The notes under the pieces are model-generated. The model had not been told where the DNA came from. It did no database searches and saw nothing but the letters and a program-made list of their open reading frames with translations. Of a DNA stretch of 64,000 nt, positions 49,006 to 57,606 are shown one piece after another; position 1 is the stretch's first letter; the number at the start of each line of letters is the position of its first letter. Made by a program: the position numbers and the translations under genes. Source of the stretch: Loktanella gaetbuli (lineage in GTDB: Bacteria; Pseudomonadota; Alphaproteobacteria; Rhodobacterales; Rhodobacteraceae). The stretch covers positions 1 through 64,000 of the forward strand of contig NZ_JAJATZ010000003.1 in NCBI RefSeq assembly GCF_020531945.1, in the 5' to 3' direction.

Positions 49006-49813
49006 CCCTCTCCATGATCCACGCGACTTCGGGGGCTGCGACGAACCGCCATTTGCGCAGCGGTCCCGCCATTACATTCAGGTAGTACATCTCGAACCCA
49101 TAAGGTGCGCCGCAAGGATGATGCCCACGCGGGACCAGAACCACGTCACCGTCGCTGACGGCCATCGTTTCATCCAGCAGGCCGTCGTCCGTATAGACCC
49201 GCTGAACGCCAAACCCGTTGGCCGGATTCAGACGGTGGTAATAGGTCTCCTCGAGATAGGTGATCCGCGGAAAATCGTCCTCGTCATGGCGATGGCTGGG
49301 GTAAGATGACCAATGGCCGGCCGGGGTGAACACCTCTGTCACCAGCAGGCTGTCGCAGAAATCCTCGTTTTCCATGGCGATGTTGTTGATGTGGCGTGTG
49401 TTTGTGCCCTTGCCACGTTCGGTCAGCGTGATGCCGTCAGGTCCGATCCGGCGCGCGACATGGCCGCCGATCCCGGGGGCAGAGCAAACGGCAATGACGC
49501 AATCGGTTTCGGCCTTTGCCTCCCAGGCGGTACCATTGGGCAGATACAGGCAATGCGGCGGCGTTTTCTCGAATACGTCCATTCGGTCGCCCAGCACACC
49601 CCAGTCCTGTCCCGCGCCGCTCACCGCTGCCTTGCCTTCGACCATCACCAGAATGACCTCGCGGTCACCCGTCGCCTCGGCTGCGGTGTCACCGGCACGC
49701 AGCCGGTACAAAGAGAACCCGACATAACGCCAGCCCGCGCTATCGGGTGTGATCTGATGCACCTTACCACGGGTTCCGAACGGTTTTTTCAGCAGGTCAG
49801 CCATGTCGGTCAT
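48998..49813 (-). CDS. iolB: 5-deoxy-glucuronate isomerase
   Basis: A 271-residue IolB bicupin that isomerises 5-deoxy-glucuronate to 2-deoxy-5-keto-gluconate in inositol degradation. The C-terminal cupin has SYPSHRHDEDDFPRITYLEETYYHRLNP and VLVPRGHHPCGAPYGFEMYYLNVMAG, which are characteristic of the family. The start overlaps the iolE stop (ATGA). It is between iolE and the TIM-barrel isomerase gene. Confidence 0.95.
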   Translation of the reverse strand: MTDMADLLKKPFGTRGKVHQITPDSAGWRYVGFSLYRLRAGDTAAEATGDREVILVMVEGKAAVSGAGQDWGVLGDRMDVFEKTPPHCLYLPNGTAWEAKAETDCVIAVCSAPGIGGHVARRIGPDGITLTERGKGTNTRHINNIAMENEDFCDSLLVTEVFTPAGHWSSYPSHRHDEDDFPRITYLEETYYHRLNPANGFGVQRVYTDDGLLDETMAVSDGDVVLVPRGHHPCGAPYGFEMYYLNVMAGPLRKWRFVAAPEVAWIMERDA

Positions 49814-50715
49814 CCCTCGATTGTCAGGCCGGACCGGCCACAGATGTCGGTGATATGGTCAAAGCCTATTTTCGAATATTCATAGGGCGCGGCCTTGGCC
49901 GGGTCCTGTTCCGCCTCGACCACGATCCAGCCGTGGTAATTCATTTTCGCGAGCTTGTCGGTGATTGCCTGGAAATCGATGCATCCCTCGGGGTCGCCCG
50001 GCACGGAATAAACCCCGGCTGCAACCCCATCGAGAAAGCTTTTGTCCTGCGCATTCACCCAATCCAGCACCGGCTGGCGCACATCCTTGAAGTGCACGTG
50101 ACTGACGCGGTGCCCCCATTTGTCCAGGACCGCCACCGGATCGGCACCCGCAAAATGCAGATGGCCCGTGTCGTAGAGCAGGGTCAGATCATCAGTGGAT
50201 CCTTCCATCAGCCAGTCGATATCCTCGGCGTCCTGCACCATCGCCCCCATGTGATGATGATAGCTGAGCGTGACCCCCGTGTCGGCGGACCACTTGGCGA
50301 CCTCGGACAGTTTTGCGGCATAGGCCAACACCTCGTCGCGGGACAGCTTGGGGCGCTGACTGACTGGCGTGTTCAGCATGCCCTGAATGGTGTTGGAACA
50401 TTCGGCATAAACGATACAGGGCGCATTGAGTGCCGCGAATTGTTCGACCTGCTGACGGATTGCCGCCTGCTCTTCGGCCACCGTCGTGACCATCAGGTTG
50501 CCCGAACACCATCCGCCGCACAGCACGACCCCGTAGGTGTCGAGATAGGCGCGCAGGCCATCGGTGTCGGCAGGCATCCGGCGGCCACGTTCAACCCCCT
50601 TGTAGCCGATCCGGGCAGCGTCCTGCATCGCACCTTCGGTGGTGTAGTCCTTGGTCAATTCTGGCAGATCATCGTTTTGCCACGCGATCAGCGAAATACC
50701 GATTTTGACAGACAT
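49810..50715 (-). CDS. iolE: Myo-inosose-2 dehydratase
   Basis: A 301-residue TIM-barrel dehydratase that acts on scyllo-inosose to give the 3D-trihydroxycyclohexane-dione. The start MSVKIGISLIAWQNDDLPELT and later SYHHHMGAMVQDAEDIDWL with LLYDTGHLHFAGADPVAVLDKWG are typical of IolE. The ATG at 50715 overlaps the iolD stop codon (TGATG). A longer upstream reading is inside iolD and is rejected. Confidence 0.95.
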   Translation of the reverse strand: MSVKIGISLIAWQNDDLPELTKDYTTEGAMQDAARIGYKGVERGRRMPADTDGLRAYLDTYGVVLCGGWCSGNLMVTTVAEEQAAIRQQVEQFAALNAPCIVYAECSNTIQGMLNTPVSQRPKLSRDEVLAYAAKLSEVAKWSADTGVTLSYHHHMGAMVQDAEDIDWLMEGSTDDLTLLYDTGHLHFAGADPVAVLDKWGHRVSHVHFKDVRQPVLDWVNAQDKSFLDGVAAGVYSVPGDPEGCIDFQAITDKLAKMNYHGWIVVEAEQDPAKAAPYEYSKIGFDHITDICGRSGLTIEG

Positions 50716-52544
50716 CAGTCGGCCCTTTGTTTTTTCTTGTTGGTTTCGTAGGCCGCACGCGCGGCATTCACTTCGGCACGGGTGCTGACCTCTGGCACGC
50801 CCACATCCCACCAGGTGCCCCCCGGTTCGGTGCTGGGATAGGGGTCTGTGTCAATGACGATCACATAGGGACCCTTGGCCTCTGCCCGGCGCGCCAGCGC
50901 CTGTTCCAGCTCTGCGATCGAACTGACCTTGATGCTGACGGCCCCCATCGATTCCGCGTGCTTTGCAAAGTCGATTCTGGAATTTTCACCGCCGATAGCG
51001 TGGTCCAGCAGGTTGTTGAACTCTGCCCCGCCGGTGCCCATCTGCAACCGGTTGATGCAGCCATAGCCACGATTGTCCGTGACCACGACGGTAAATGGTA
51101 TCCCCATCATCGCCGCCGTCGCCATTTCGGAATTGGCCATCATGTAGGTGCCGTCACCGGTAAAACAGATCACGTCGCGGTTCGGCTCGGCCATCTTGAT
51201 GCCCATGGCACCCGCGATTTCGTAGCCCATGCAGCTGAAACCGTATTCCATGTGATAGCTGCCGGGTTTGCCCGCCTTCCACAGCTTGTGCAATTCGCCC
51301 GGCATGGTCCCTGCGGCGCACATCACAACAGTCTCTGCGTGGGCGGCGCGCTGCACGGCGCCGATGACCTGCATGTCGGTGGCCAGCGCGTTGCCGTCAG
51401 GGGCGTCGGTCAGCGGATCGACCTGCGCGAACCAGTCGGACTTGAGCCCTTCGACCGCACCGGGGCAGCTGTGGCCATTCAGCAGATCCCCTAATTCCTG
51501 CAACCCGATCAGGGCGTCCGTTTGCAACGGAACTGCACCATGTTTCATCGCGTCATAGGCCGCGACGTTCAGGGAAATCAGCTTGCGCACGGGATTGGCG
51601 AACAGGCCCCATGATCCGGTGGTGAAATCCTGAAACCGGGTCCCGATCCCGATCACCACGTCAGCCTCGGCGCAGACCGTGTTCGCGGCTGCGCCACCGG
51701 TTACACCGATCGGCCCCATGTTCAGCGGATGATCCCATGGCAGCGCGGATTTGCCTGCCTGCGTTTCGGTCACCGGGATGTTGTGCGCCTCGGCAAAGGC
51801 CGCGAGCGCGTCGGTGGCACCGCTGTAATGCACACCGCCACCCGCGACAATCACGGGGCGTTTTGCACCGCGGATCAGGTCAGCGACATCCTGCAGCTCT
51901 TGCGTGTCGGGGCGCATGCGACGCTGATGCCAGACCTTTGGCTCAAAGAAACTTTCCGGGAAATCATAGGCTTCGGCCTGTACGTCCTGACAGAACGACA
52001 GACACACCGGGCCACATTCGGCCGGGTCGGTCATGACCCGGAATGCCCGTGGCAAGGCGGTCAACAACTGTTCGGGGCGCATGATACGGTCAAAATAGCG
52101 CGTCACCGGTTTGAAGATGTCGTTGACGGTCACCGTGCCGTCTGTCCAGTCCTCGACCTGCTGCAACACCGGATCGGGGCCGCGATCGGCAAAGACGTCG
52201 CCGGGGATCAGCAGAACCGGCAGACGGTTCACATGAGCAAGCGCCGCCGCCGTCACCATGTTGGCCGCCCCCGGCCCGATGGAGGACGTCACGGCCATTG
52301 CCTTGCGACGACCCGACTGCTTGGCATAGGCGATGGCGGCATGCGCCATTGTCTGTTCGTTGTGGCCGCGCCACGTCGGAAAGGTTTCCTTGGCAGCATG
52401 CAATGCCTCGCCGATCCCGGCGACGTTGCCGTGACCAAAGATCGCCCAGCAGCCTTCGACAAAGCGGTCGCCATCGGCGTTCTGCTGGGCCGCGATATAG
52501 CGCACCATGGCCTGTGCGGCCGTCAGTCGGATCGTCTTTGTCAT
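50715..52544 (-). CDS. iolD: 3D-(3,5/4)-trihydroxycyclohexane-1,2-dione acylhydrolase (decyclizing)
   Basis: A 609-residue thiamine-diphosphate enzyme that opens the inositol-derived ring to 5-deoxy-glucuronate. The N-terminal Pyr domain has the cofactor-activating Glu in HNEQTMAHAAIAYAKQ, the central domain binds no obvious FAD, and the C-terminal PP domain has GDGTYMMANSEMATAA, the ThDP-binding GDG-x-NN-like motif. IolD-specific DNRGYGCINRLQ is present. It is 4 bases downstream of iolC and overlaps iolE by one base. Confidence 0.96.
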   Translation of the reverse strand: MTKTIRLTAAQAMVRYIAAQQNADGDRFVEGCWAIFGHGNVAGIGEALHAAKETFPTWRGHNEQTMAHAAIAYAKQSGRRKAMAVTSSIGPGAANMVTAAALAHVNRLPVLLIPGDVFADRGPDPVLQQVEDWTDGTVTVNDIFKPVTRYFDRIMRPEQLLTALPRAFRVMTDPAECGPVCLSFCQDVQAEAYDFPESFFEPKVWHQRRMRPDTQELQDVADLIRGAKRPVIVAGGGVHYSGATDALAAFAEAHNIPVTETQAGKSALPWDHPLNMGPIGVTGGAAANTVCAEADVVIGIGTRFQDFTTGSWGLFANPVRKLISLNVAAYDAMKHGAVPLQTDALIGLQELGDLLNGHSCPGAVEGLKSDWFAQVDPLTDAPDGNALATDMQVIGAVQRAAHAETVVMCAAGTMPGELHKLWKAGKPGSYHMEYGFSCMGYEIAGAMGIKMAEPNRDVICFTGDGTYMMANSEMATAAMMGIPFTVVVTDNRGYGCINRLQMGTGGAEFNNLLDHAIGGENSRIDFAKHAESMGAVSIKVSSIAELEQALARRAEAKGPYVIVIDTDPYPSTEPGGTWWDVGVPEVSTRAEVNAARAAYETNKKKQRAD

Positions 52545-52548
52545 CGGA

Positions 52549-54459
52549 TCACTCCTCGTTCAGGCGGGCATCGGCCCGCGCCTTGTCCCAGATATTGCAA
52601 AGCCGGGTATAGCGACCGACCATCTGGGTTATTGCTGCATCGTCTGCCATCTCACCCTTGAGCCAGGCCCGTGCCGCATCACCAAAGATGGTGCGCCCCA
52701 CCGCGAAACCCTTGACCAACGGTTGGCGCGCGGCAAGCGCGAAACTGGCCGCCAGTTCAGCTTCGGGCGCGTCCAGTCCCAACACAACGATACCGCGGGT
52801 CCGCGGATCGTTTCTCTCGATTGCGGCGACGGCATTGGTCCATGCCGCATCGGTCTTGAACGGCTCCAGTTTCCACCAGTCGGGATAGACGCCCGCATCG
52901 TAGAATGACTGAATCAGAACAGCGGATGTGTGGTCGTCAACGGGGCCGACCTTGGACGGGATGATTTCCAGCAGGAATTCCAGCCCATTGCGGCGCGCCG
53001 CCGTGAACAGGCGTTTGACCCGCGCAATCTGCATCTTTGATGTCTTGTCGTCATCGTCAGGGTGGCAGAACACCAGCAGTTTGACGACATTTTCACGCGC
53101 CCATTCGCGCAGATTTCCCAGGTCTTCGCCCAGTTCCGGCTCGAACGCGATAGGGCGCGATCCCGGCAGTTCGGTCGGACGACCGATCCACAGGCCTGTG
53201 CCGGACGCCTGATGCAAGGCAGACCGCCCGATCCGGTTGTCGCACAAGATGCCATAGCCCGGTTTGCCGTCCTGAACCTTCAGTGCTGCGGCAAGGCAAA
53301 GTTCCTTGAAGGCCGCGCCCTTTTCCAGCGTGTAACCCTGCATCTCTTCCAGCTGGAGCCGGTGATCAAACGCAAAGGTCTTGACCGAGGACCAGTCACC
53401 CGACCGGTTGGTGGCCCAATGGACCTGTTCCAGTTCCGCATCATTGCGCAGGTCCGGACGCTTGATCCCGCGTGCAAAGAAAAATTGCAGCTCGTCCCAC
53501 GACGGATAGGCGGGCGTGCAGCCATGGCGGCTGACCGCAAAGGCACCGCAGGCGTTCGCGTATTTCAGGGCCGTTGGCCAATCCTCGCCGTCCAGCCAGC
53601 CTTTCAGCAGGCCCGACATGAAACCGTCACCAGCCCCCAGCACGTTGAACACCTCGATCGGGAAACCAGGACCTGCTGCGCCCTCATCCAGACTGTCGGG
53701 AATTTCACCGACAAAGGCCACCGCCCCATCGGCGCCCCGCTTGCACACCAGTGTGGCACCGCTGACAGCCCGGACGGCACGCAATGCTGCGATCGTATCG
53801 GTCGTCCCGCCCGCGATGTGGAATTCCTCTTCGGTGCCCACGATGAGGTCGAACAAATGCAGCGTCGATTGCAGTTTGGTCGTGACAGCATCGCTTGCGA
53901 CGAAACGGTTTTCGCCGTCGCCGTGCCCGGCCACGCCCCACAGGTTCGGACGGTAATCGATATCCAATGCGGTTTGCAGACCGGCCGCGCGCGCGATGTC
54001 GAGTGCCTTGATCGTCGCGGCCTCGACCTGCGGGTGGCTTAGGTGCGTGCCTGTGGCCACGACAGCGCGGGCCGACTGGATGAACGCAGGGTCGATGTCG
54101 TCGACCGTCAGCCCCATGTCCGCACAGTTTTCACGATAGAAAATCAGCGGGAACTGTTCCTGATCTCGGATGCCCAGCAGAACCAGCGCGGTCAGACGTT
54201 CGGGGTCGACCTTGACGCCCTCGGTGTTGACGCCCTCGCGGGCCAACTGTTCAGTGACGAAACGGCCCATGTGTTCGTCACCAACGGCGGTGATCACGGC
54301 GGATTTCAGGCCTAGTCGCGCGGTGCCGCAGGCGATGTTCGTCGGACTGCCCCCGATATATTTGTCGAACGACCCCATGTCCTCCAACCGCCCGCCGATC
54401 TGCGCGCCATAGAGATCCACAGAGGATCGGCCAATCGTGATGAGATCAAGTTTCGTCAT
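52549..54459 (-). CDS. iolC: 5-dehydro-2-deoxygluconokinase fused to a DUF2090 aldolase-like domain
   Basis: A 636-residue two-domain protein. Residues 1 to about 325 are a PfkB kinase: IGGSPTNIACGTARLG near the start and the catalytic VLGAGDGFMSGLLKGWL near 285, which phosphorylates 5-keto-2-deoxygluconate. Residues from about 335 to the end are DUF2090, a TIM-barrel resembling class I aldolases (KLLVFCHPDDDDKTSK, FAVGRTIFGDAARAW), which probably takes the place of the separate IolJ aldolase. Such fusions are common in proteobacteria. It follows an intercistronic hairpin downstream of the transporter genes. Confidence 0.94.
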   Translation of the reverse strand: MTKLDLITIGRSSVDLYGAQIGGRLEDMGSFDKYIGGSPTNIACGTARLGLKSAVITAVGDEHMGRFVTEQLAREGVNTEGVKVDPERLTALVLLGIRDQEQFPLIFYRENCADMGLTVDDIDPAFIQSARAVVATGTHLSHPQVEAATIKALDIARAAGLQTALDIDYRPNLWGVAGHGDGENRFVASDAVTTKLQSTLHLFDLIVGTEEEFHIAGGTTDTIAALRAVRAVSGATLVCKRGADGAVAFVGEIPDSLDEGAAGPGFPIEVFNVLGAGDGFMSGLLKGWLDGEDWPTALKYANACGAFAVSRHGCTPAYPSWDELQFFFARGIKRPDLRNDAELEQVHWATNRSGDWSSVKTFAFDHRLQLEEMQGYTLEKGAAFKELCLAAALKVQDGKPGYGILCDNRIGRSALHQASGTGLWIGRPTELPGSRPIAFEPELGEDLGNLREWARENVVKLLVFCHPDDDDKTSKMQIARVKRLFTAARRNGLEFLLEIIPSKVGPVDDHTSAVLIQSFYDAGVYPDWWKLEPFKTDAAWTNAVAAIERNDPRTRGIVVLGLDAPEAELAASFALAARQPLVKGFAVGRTIFGDAARAWLKGEMADDAAITQMVGRYTRLCNIWDKARADARLNEE

Positions 54460-54491
54460 GTGACGTACCTGTTGTTCGGAAATTTCAGTGT

Positions 54492-54525
54492 GAGGGGCTG
54501 ACAGAAATTGCCCTGTCAGCCCCTC
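54492..54525 (-). repeat. 13-bp intercistronic hairpin before iolC
   Basis: GAGGGGCTGACAG (54492-54504) and CTGTCAGCCCCTC (54513-54525) form a perfect stem with an 8-base loop, between the ABC ATPase gene and iolC. In the transcribed (minus) direction no U run follows, so it is not a normal intrinsic terminator. It may protect or separate the transporter part of the mRNA from the catabolic part. Confidence 0.75.
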
Positions 54526-54577
54526 GAACCATTCCAACGTTCCTGGGAGGACACTGAATGGTATGCGATAAATGGCG

Positions 54578-55399
54578 TCAGACCGTCCCGCCGAGCGAAC
54601 CTTCGAGCTGGGCCAGTTCCTGGCCACCTGCCATCAGGTCCTGCAACTCTTCCGGGGTGATTTCGCCGCGTTTGGCCGTCCCCAGCGTCTTGCCCCGGTT
54701 CAGCACCGTGAACCGATCCCCGACCGCCAGCGCGTGCCGCACGTTATGGCTGATAAAGACGACGCCGACGCCCTGCTTGCGCACCTTGTCGATCGTCGCC
54801 AGCACATTGGATGTCTGGCGCACACCCAGCGCCGAGGTCGGCTCATCCAGGATCAGCACCTTGGCACCGAAATAAACCGCACGGGCAATTGCAACCGTCT
54901 GGCGTTCGCCACCCGACAGCGTGCCAACCGCCTGATCGGGTCCGCGCAGGTTGATGCCCATCTTGCGCATTTCGGTCATGGTGATGTCGTTGGCCATTTC
55001 GACGTCGAACCGCTTGAACAGACCACGTCCCTTGGTGGGTTCACGTCCCATGAAGAAGTTGCGCGCCACCGACATCAGCGGGATCATCGCAAGGTCCTGG
55101 AACACCGTGGCGATTCCGGCCTCCATTGAATCGCGCGGCGTGGCAAAGCTCATCGGCTTGCCCTCGAACAGGATCTTGCCGTGTGTGGGCTGGTGGACGC
55201 CCGACATTGTCTTGATGAATGTCGACTTGCCCGCGCCGTTGTCACCCAGCAGGCAGTGACACTCTCCGGGCCGGATGTCGAAACTGACGCCGGCCAAGGC
55301 GATGATGTTGCCAAAGTGTTTCTGGATGTCCTGCATCTGGACGATCGGTGCGACCTTGTCGTCGACTGCACCATGATGGAATTTACTGTCATCGGTCAT
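54578..55399 (-). CDS. Inositol-type sugar ABC transporter, ATP-binding protein
   Basis: A 273-residue single ABC ATPase. Walker A is LLGDNGAGKSTFI, the signature is VGTLSGGERQTVAIARA, Walker B is VLILDEPTSALG, and the switch His is in VVFISHNVRHA. Most sugar ATPases of this group (RbsA, MglA) are two fused domains of about 500 residues; this one is a single domain. The ATG at 55399 is 2 bases after the permease stop codon. It powers the neighbouring permease and binding protein, likely for myo-inositol because of the operon. Confidence 0.93.
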   Translation of the reverse strand: MTDDSKFHHGAVDDKVAPIVQMQDIQKHFGNIIALAGVSFDIRPGECHCLLGDNGAGKSTFIKTMSGVHQPTHGKILFEGKPMSFATPRDSMEAGIATVFQDLAMIPLMSVARNFFMGREPTKGRGLFKRFDVEMANDITMTEMRKMGINLRGPDQAVGTLSGGERQTVAIARAVYFGAKVLILDEPTSALGVRQTSNVLATIDKVRKQGVGVVFISHNVRHALAVGDRFTVLNRGKTLGTAKRGEITPEELQDLMAGGQELAQLEGSLGGTV

Positions 55400-55400
55400 A

Positions 55401-56510
55401 TCAACGCTCTCCCGTGACGCGCTTGCGAATGGCATTGTTGAACAGAACCGCGATCAGCAGCATTCCGCCCAGGAATACCTGGAACCAGTCCTGGTCGAAA
55501 TTCGTGTAGGTCAGGCCGATGACCACCATTCCAAAGATGATGGATCCAAAGAATGCACCGATTGCCGACCCATAGCCGCCCGTCAGCAGACAGCCCCCGA
55601 TCACAGCGGCGATGATCGCCTCGAATTCCTTTTGAAAACCGCGCCGCGCGTCGGTCGATCCTGCGTCAATCACGGTGATGATTGCCACCAGCGCAGCGCA
55701 GCACGCCGTCACCATGAACAATGAAATCTTGATGCGGTTCACCGGGACACCCGAATTGGACGCAGCCGTCGTGTCGCCACCCGCAGCAAAGATCCAGTTT
55801 CCGGCAGGGGTGCGCAACAGGACATAGGTCGCGACCAGCGCCAGCACGACGAACCACAGGATCTCGACCGGGATACCCGTCACCTTGGGCGTGCCGTTAC
55901 TGAATGTTTCGACCAGTCCGCGTTCAGCCAGCCATGCGAAAAATCCCGGAAATGCATCGCCGGAAAACACAGGTGCAAGCCAGTCGTTTTCGGTGGCATC
56001 ACGCACGCCGCGCAGCTGCGTCGACCCGCCAGAGGCCCATTTCAGGCCCACCAGCGACAGGCCGCGCAGGATAAAGAGAAACGCCAGCGTCACGATGAAT
56101 GACGGCAGACCGGACCGGATCACGATAAATCCGTTGATCGCACCGACAAAGGCAGCGAAAGCGAAAGTGATCGGGATTGCGACGATCAACGGCAGCCCCC
56201 AGACCATGACGCAGACACCAAAGAACAGACCGGCAAATGCGACCATCGACCCGATCGACAGATCAAATTCGCCACCGATCATCAGCAGGGCGGCGCCGAT
56301 TGCCAAAATACCCAACTGTGCCGCCGGTGTCAGAAAGTTGATGATGCCAGAAGCCGTGAACATCGCGGAATCCGCGGTAATCACAAAGAAGATGGCGACC
56401 AGTACGACGCCTGCGATTGCGCCCAGTTCGGGCCTTTTCATCAGACGCGAAACCAGGGACTCTGCCTTGATCCGCTCATCCGTTGCTTGATTTGGTGTAG
56501 TGTCGCTCAT
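55401..56510 (-). CDS. Inositol-type sugar ABC transporter, permease
   Basis: A 369-residue permease of the RbsC/BPD_transp_2 family with about nine to ten hydrophobic helices. LTPAAQLGILAIGAALLMIGGEFDLSIGSMVAFAGL is the conserved start region and IIAAVIGGCLLTGGYGSAIGAFFGSIIFG the conserved end. It forms a homodimeric channel. It is preceded by a strong hairpin after the binding protein gene and followed closely by the ATPase gene. Confidence 0.93.
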   Translation of the reverse strand: MSDTTPNQATDERIKAESLVSRLMKRPELGAIAGVVLVAIFFVITADSAMFTASGIINFLTPAAQLGILAIGAALLMIGGEFDLSIGSMVAFAGLFFGVCVMVWGLPLIVAIPITFAFAAFVGAINGFIVIRSGLPSFIVTLAFLFILRGLSLVGLKWASGGSTQLRGVRDATENDWLAPVFSGDAFPGFFAWLAERGLVETFSNGTPKVTGIPVEILWFVVLALVATYVLLRTPAGNWIFAAGGDTTAASNSGVPVNRIKISLFMVTACCAALVAIITVIDAGSTDARRGFQKEFEAIIAAVIGGCLLTGGYGSAIGAFFGSIIFGMVVIGLTYTNFDQDWFQVFLGGMLLIAVLFNNAIRKRVTGER

Positions 56511-56532
56511 GACGCCCTCTTCCGGATTTATC

Positions 56533-56560
56533 GAAGGCGGCGCAGAGGTGCGCCGCCTTC
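56533..56560 (-). repeat. 12-bp intercistronic hairpin after the binding-protein gene
   Basis: GAAGGCGGCGCA (56533-56544) and TGCGCCGCCTTC (56549-56560) form a perfect, very GC-rich stem with a 4-base loop. It lies between the periplasmic binding protein gene and the permease gene. In the transcribed direction no U run follows. Such hairpins raise the relative level of binding-protein mRNA in other sugar operons. Confidence 0.8.
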
Positions 56561-56579
56561 TGTTTCATGACGACGGCGC

Positions 56580-57500
56580 TTAGCGCAGGCCCTGTGCGGA
56601 CAGTTCGATCACCTGACCGGCCTTGTCGGCGGTGACCAGATTCGGACCAGAGGCGATGTCGCCACCAGGCATCAGGCCGAACTTGGCCTGCAACGCCATG
56701 ATCGCGACGCCCATGTAGCCTTGCAGATACTGCTGCTGGTCCAGTGCGAATGCCGCGTCACCGTCCACGACCGACTGGAGGAAGCCTGCGGACATATCAA
56801 AGGTCGCCACGTTCACGTCACGGCCCGATGCCTTGACGGCGGCAACCGAAGGTTCGCCCGCGGTCGATGCGCCCAGCGCCATGACGGTGTCGATCGTGTC
56901 GTCAGATGCCAGCGCAGCGGACACCTTGGACTCGATCTCGGCGGGATCATTGGTGGTCGGCAGGACTGTCACGCTACCGCCAAAACCCTCTTCGAAACCG
57001 GCGCAGCGCTGATCCAGAGAAATGTTGCCGACTTCCTGGTTGACGCAGAGTGCGTTGGTGCCGCCCATCTCGGCCAGCGCCATGCCGGCTGCAACGCCTG
57101 CGTCAAATTCGTCCTGACCGACGTGCATCGCCGCACCCAGTTCCTTGGCCTGTGCGCCACCGGCGTTGATGGTGATGACCGGGATGCCTGCGGCAATCGC
57201 ACGTTCAACCGACGGCCCAAGCGCATCGGGATCGGGGAACGAAATGACCAACCCGTCCGGCTCTTCGTTCACGGCCGCGTCGATCAGCTGCGACATCAGA
57301 ACCATGTCAAAGGTTTCGGGCGAATTGTAGGACACGTTCGCGCCGGTGTCGGCTGCGGCCTGATCCACGCCCGCCTTGACCACGGACCAGAACGCATCGT
57401 TGGCCTGGCCGTGGACAACGACAGCGATATCCTGGGCCATCGCGGGTGCGGCGACAGCAACTGCACCAGCAGCGATTGCGCCTTTCATGAATGTTTTCAT
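56580..57500 (-). CDS. Inositol-type sugar ABC transporter, periplasmic binding protein
   Basis: A 306-residue substrate-binding protein of the ribose/LacI-like periplasmic family. A clear signal peptide (MKTFMKGAIAAGAVAVAAPAMA, cut after AMA) is followed by DIAVVVHGQANDAFWSVVKAGVDQAAADTGANV and PDGLVISFPDPDALGPSVERAIAAGIPV. The operon points to myo-inositol as the ligand. The ATG at 57500 has a GGAGG site upstream; an extended upstream reading is not coding. The gene is second in the operon after iolG. Confidence 0.92.
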   Translation of the reverse strand: MKTFMKGAIAAGAVAVAAPAMAQDIAVVVHGQANDAFWSVVKAGVDQAAADTGANVSYNSPETFDMVLMSQLIDAAVNEEPDGLVISFPDPDALGPSVERAIAAGIPVITINAGGAQAKELGAAMHVGQDEFDAGVAAGMALAEMGGTNALCVNQEVGNISLDQRCAGFEEGFGGSVTVLPTTNDPAEIESKVSAALASDDTIDTVMALGASTAGEPSVAAVKASGRDVNVATFDMSAGFLQSVVDGDAAFALDQQQYLQGYMGVAIMALQAKFGLMPGGDIASGPNLVTADKAGQVIELSAQGLR

Positions 57501-57606
57501 TTGGTTTTCCTCCCTTGGATTTCCATTCGTACCGGTCAGCCCGGCCTCTTGTTCACGCGCTTTGCCTGCGCATGTCGCATCGCCCGATGTGGACGCGCGC
57601 CTCGTT

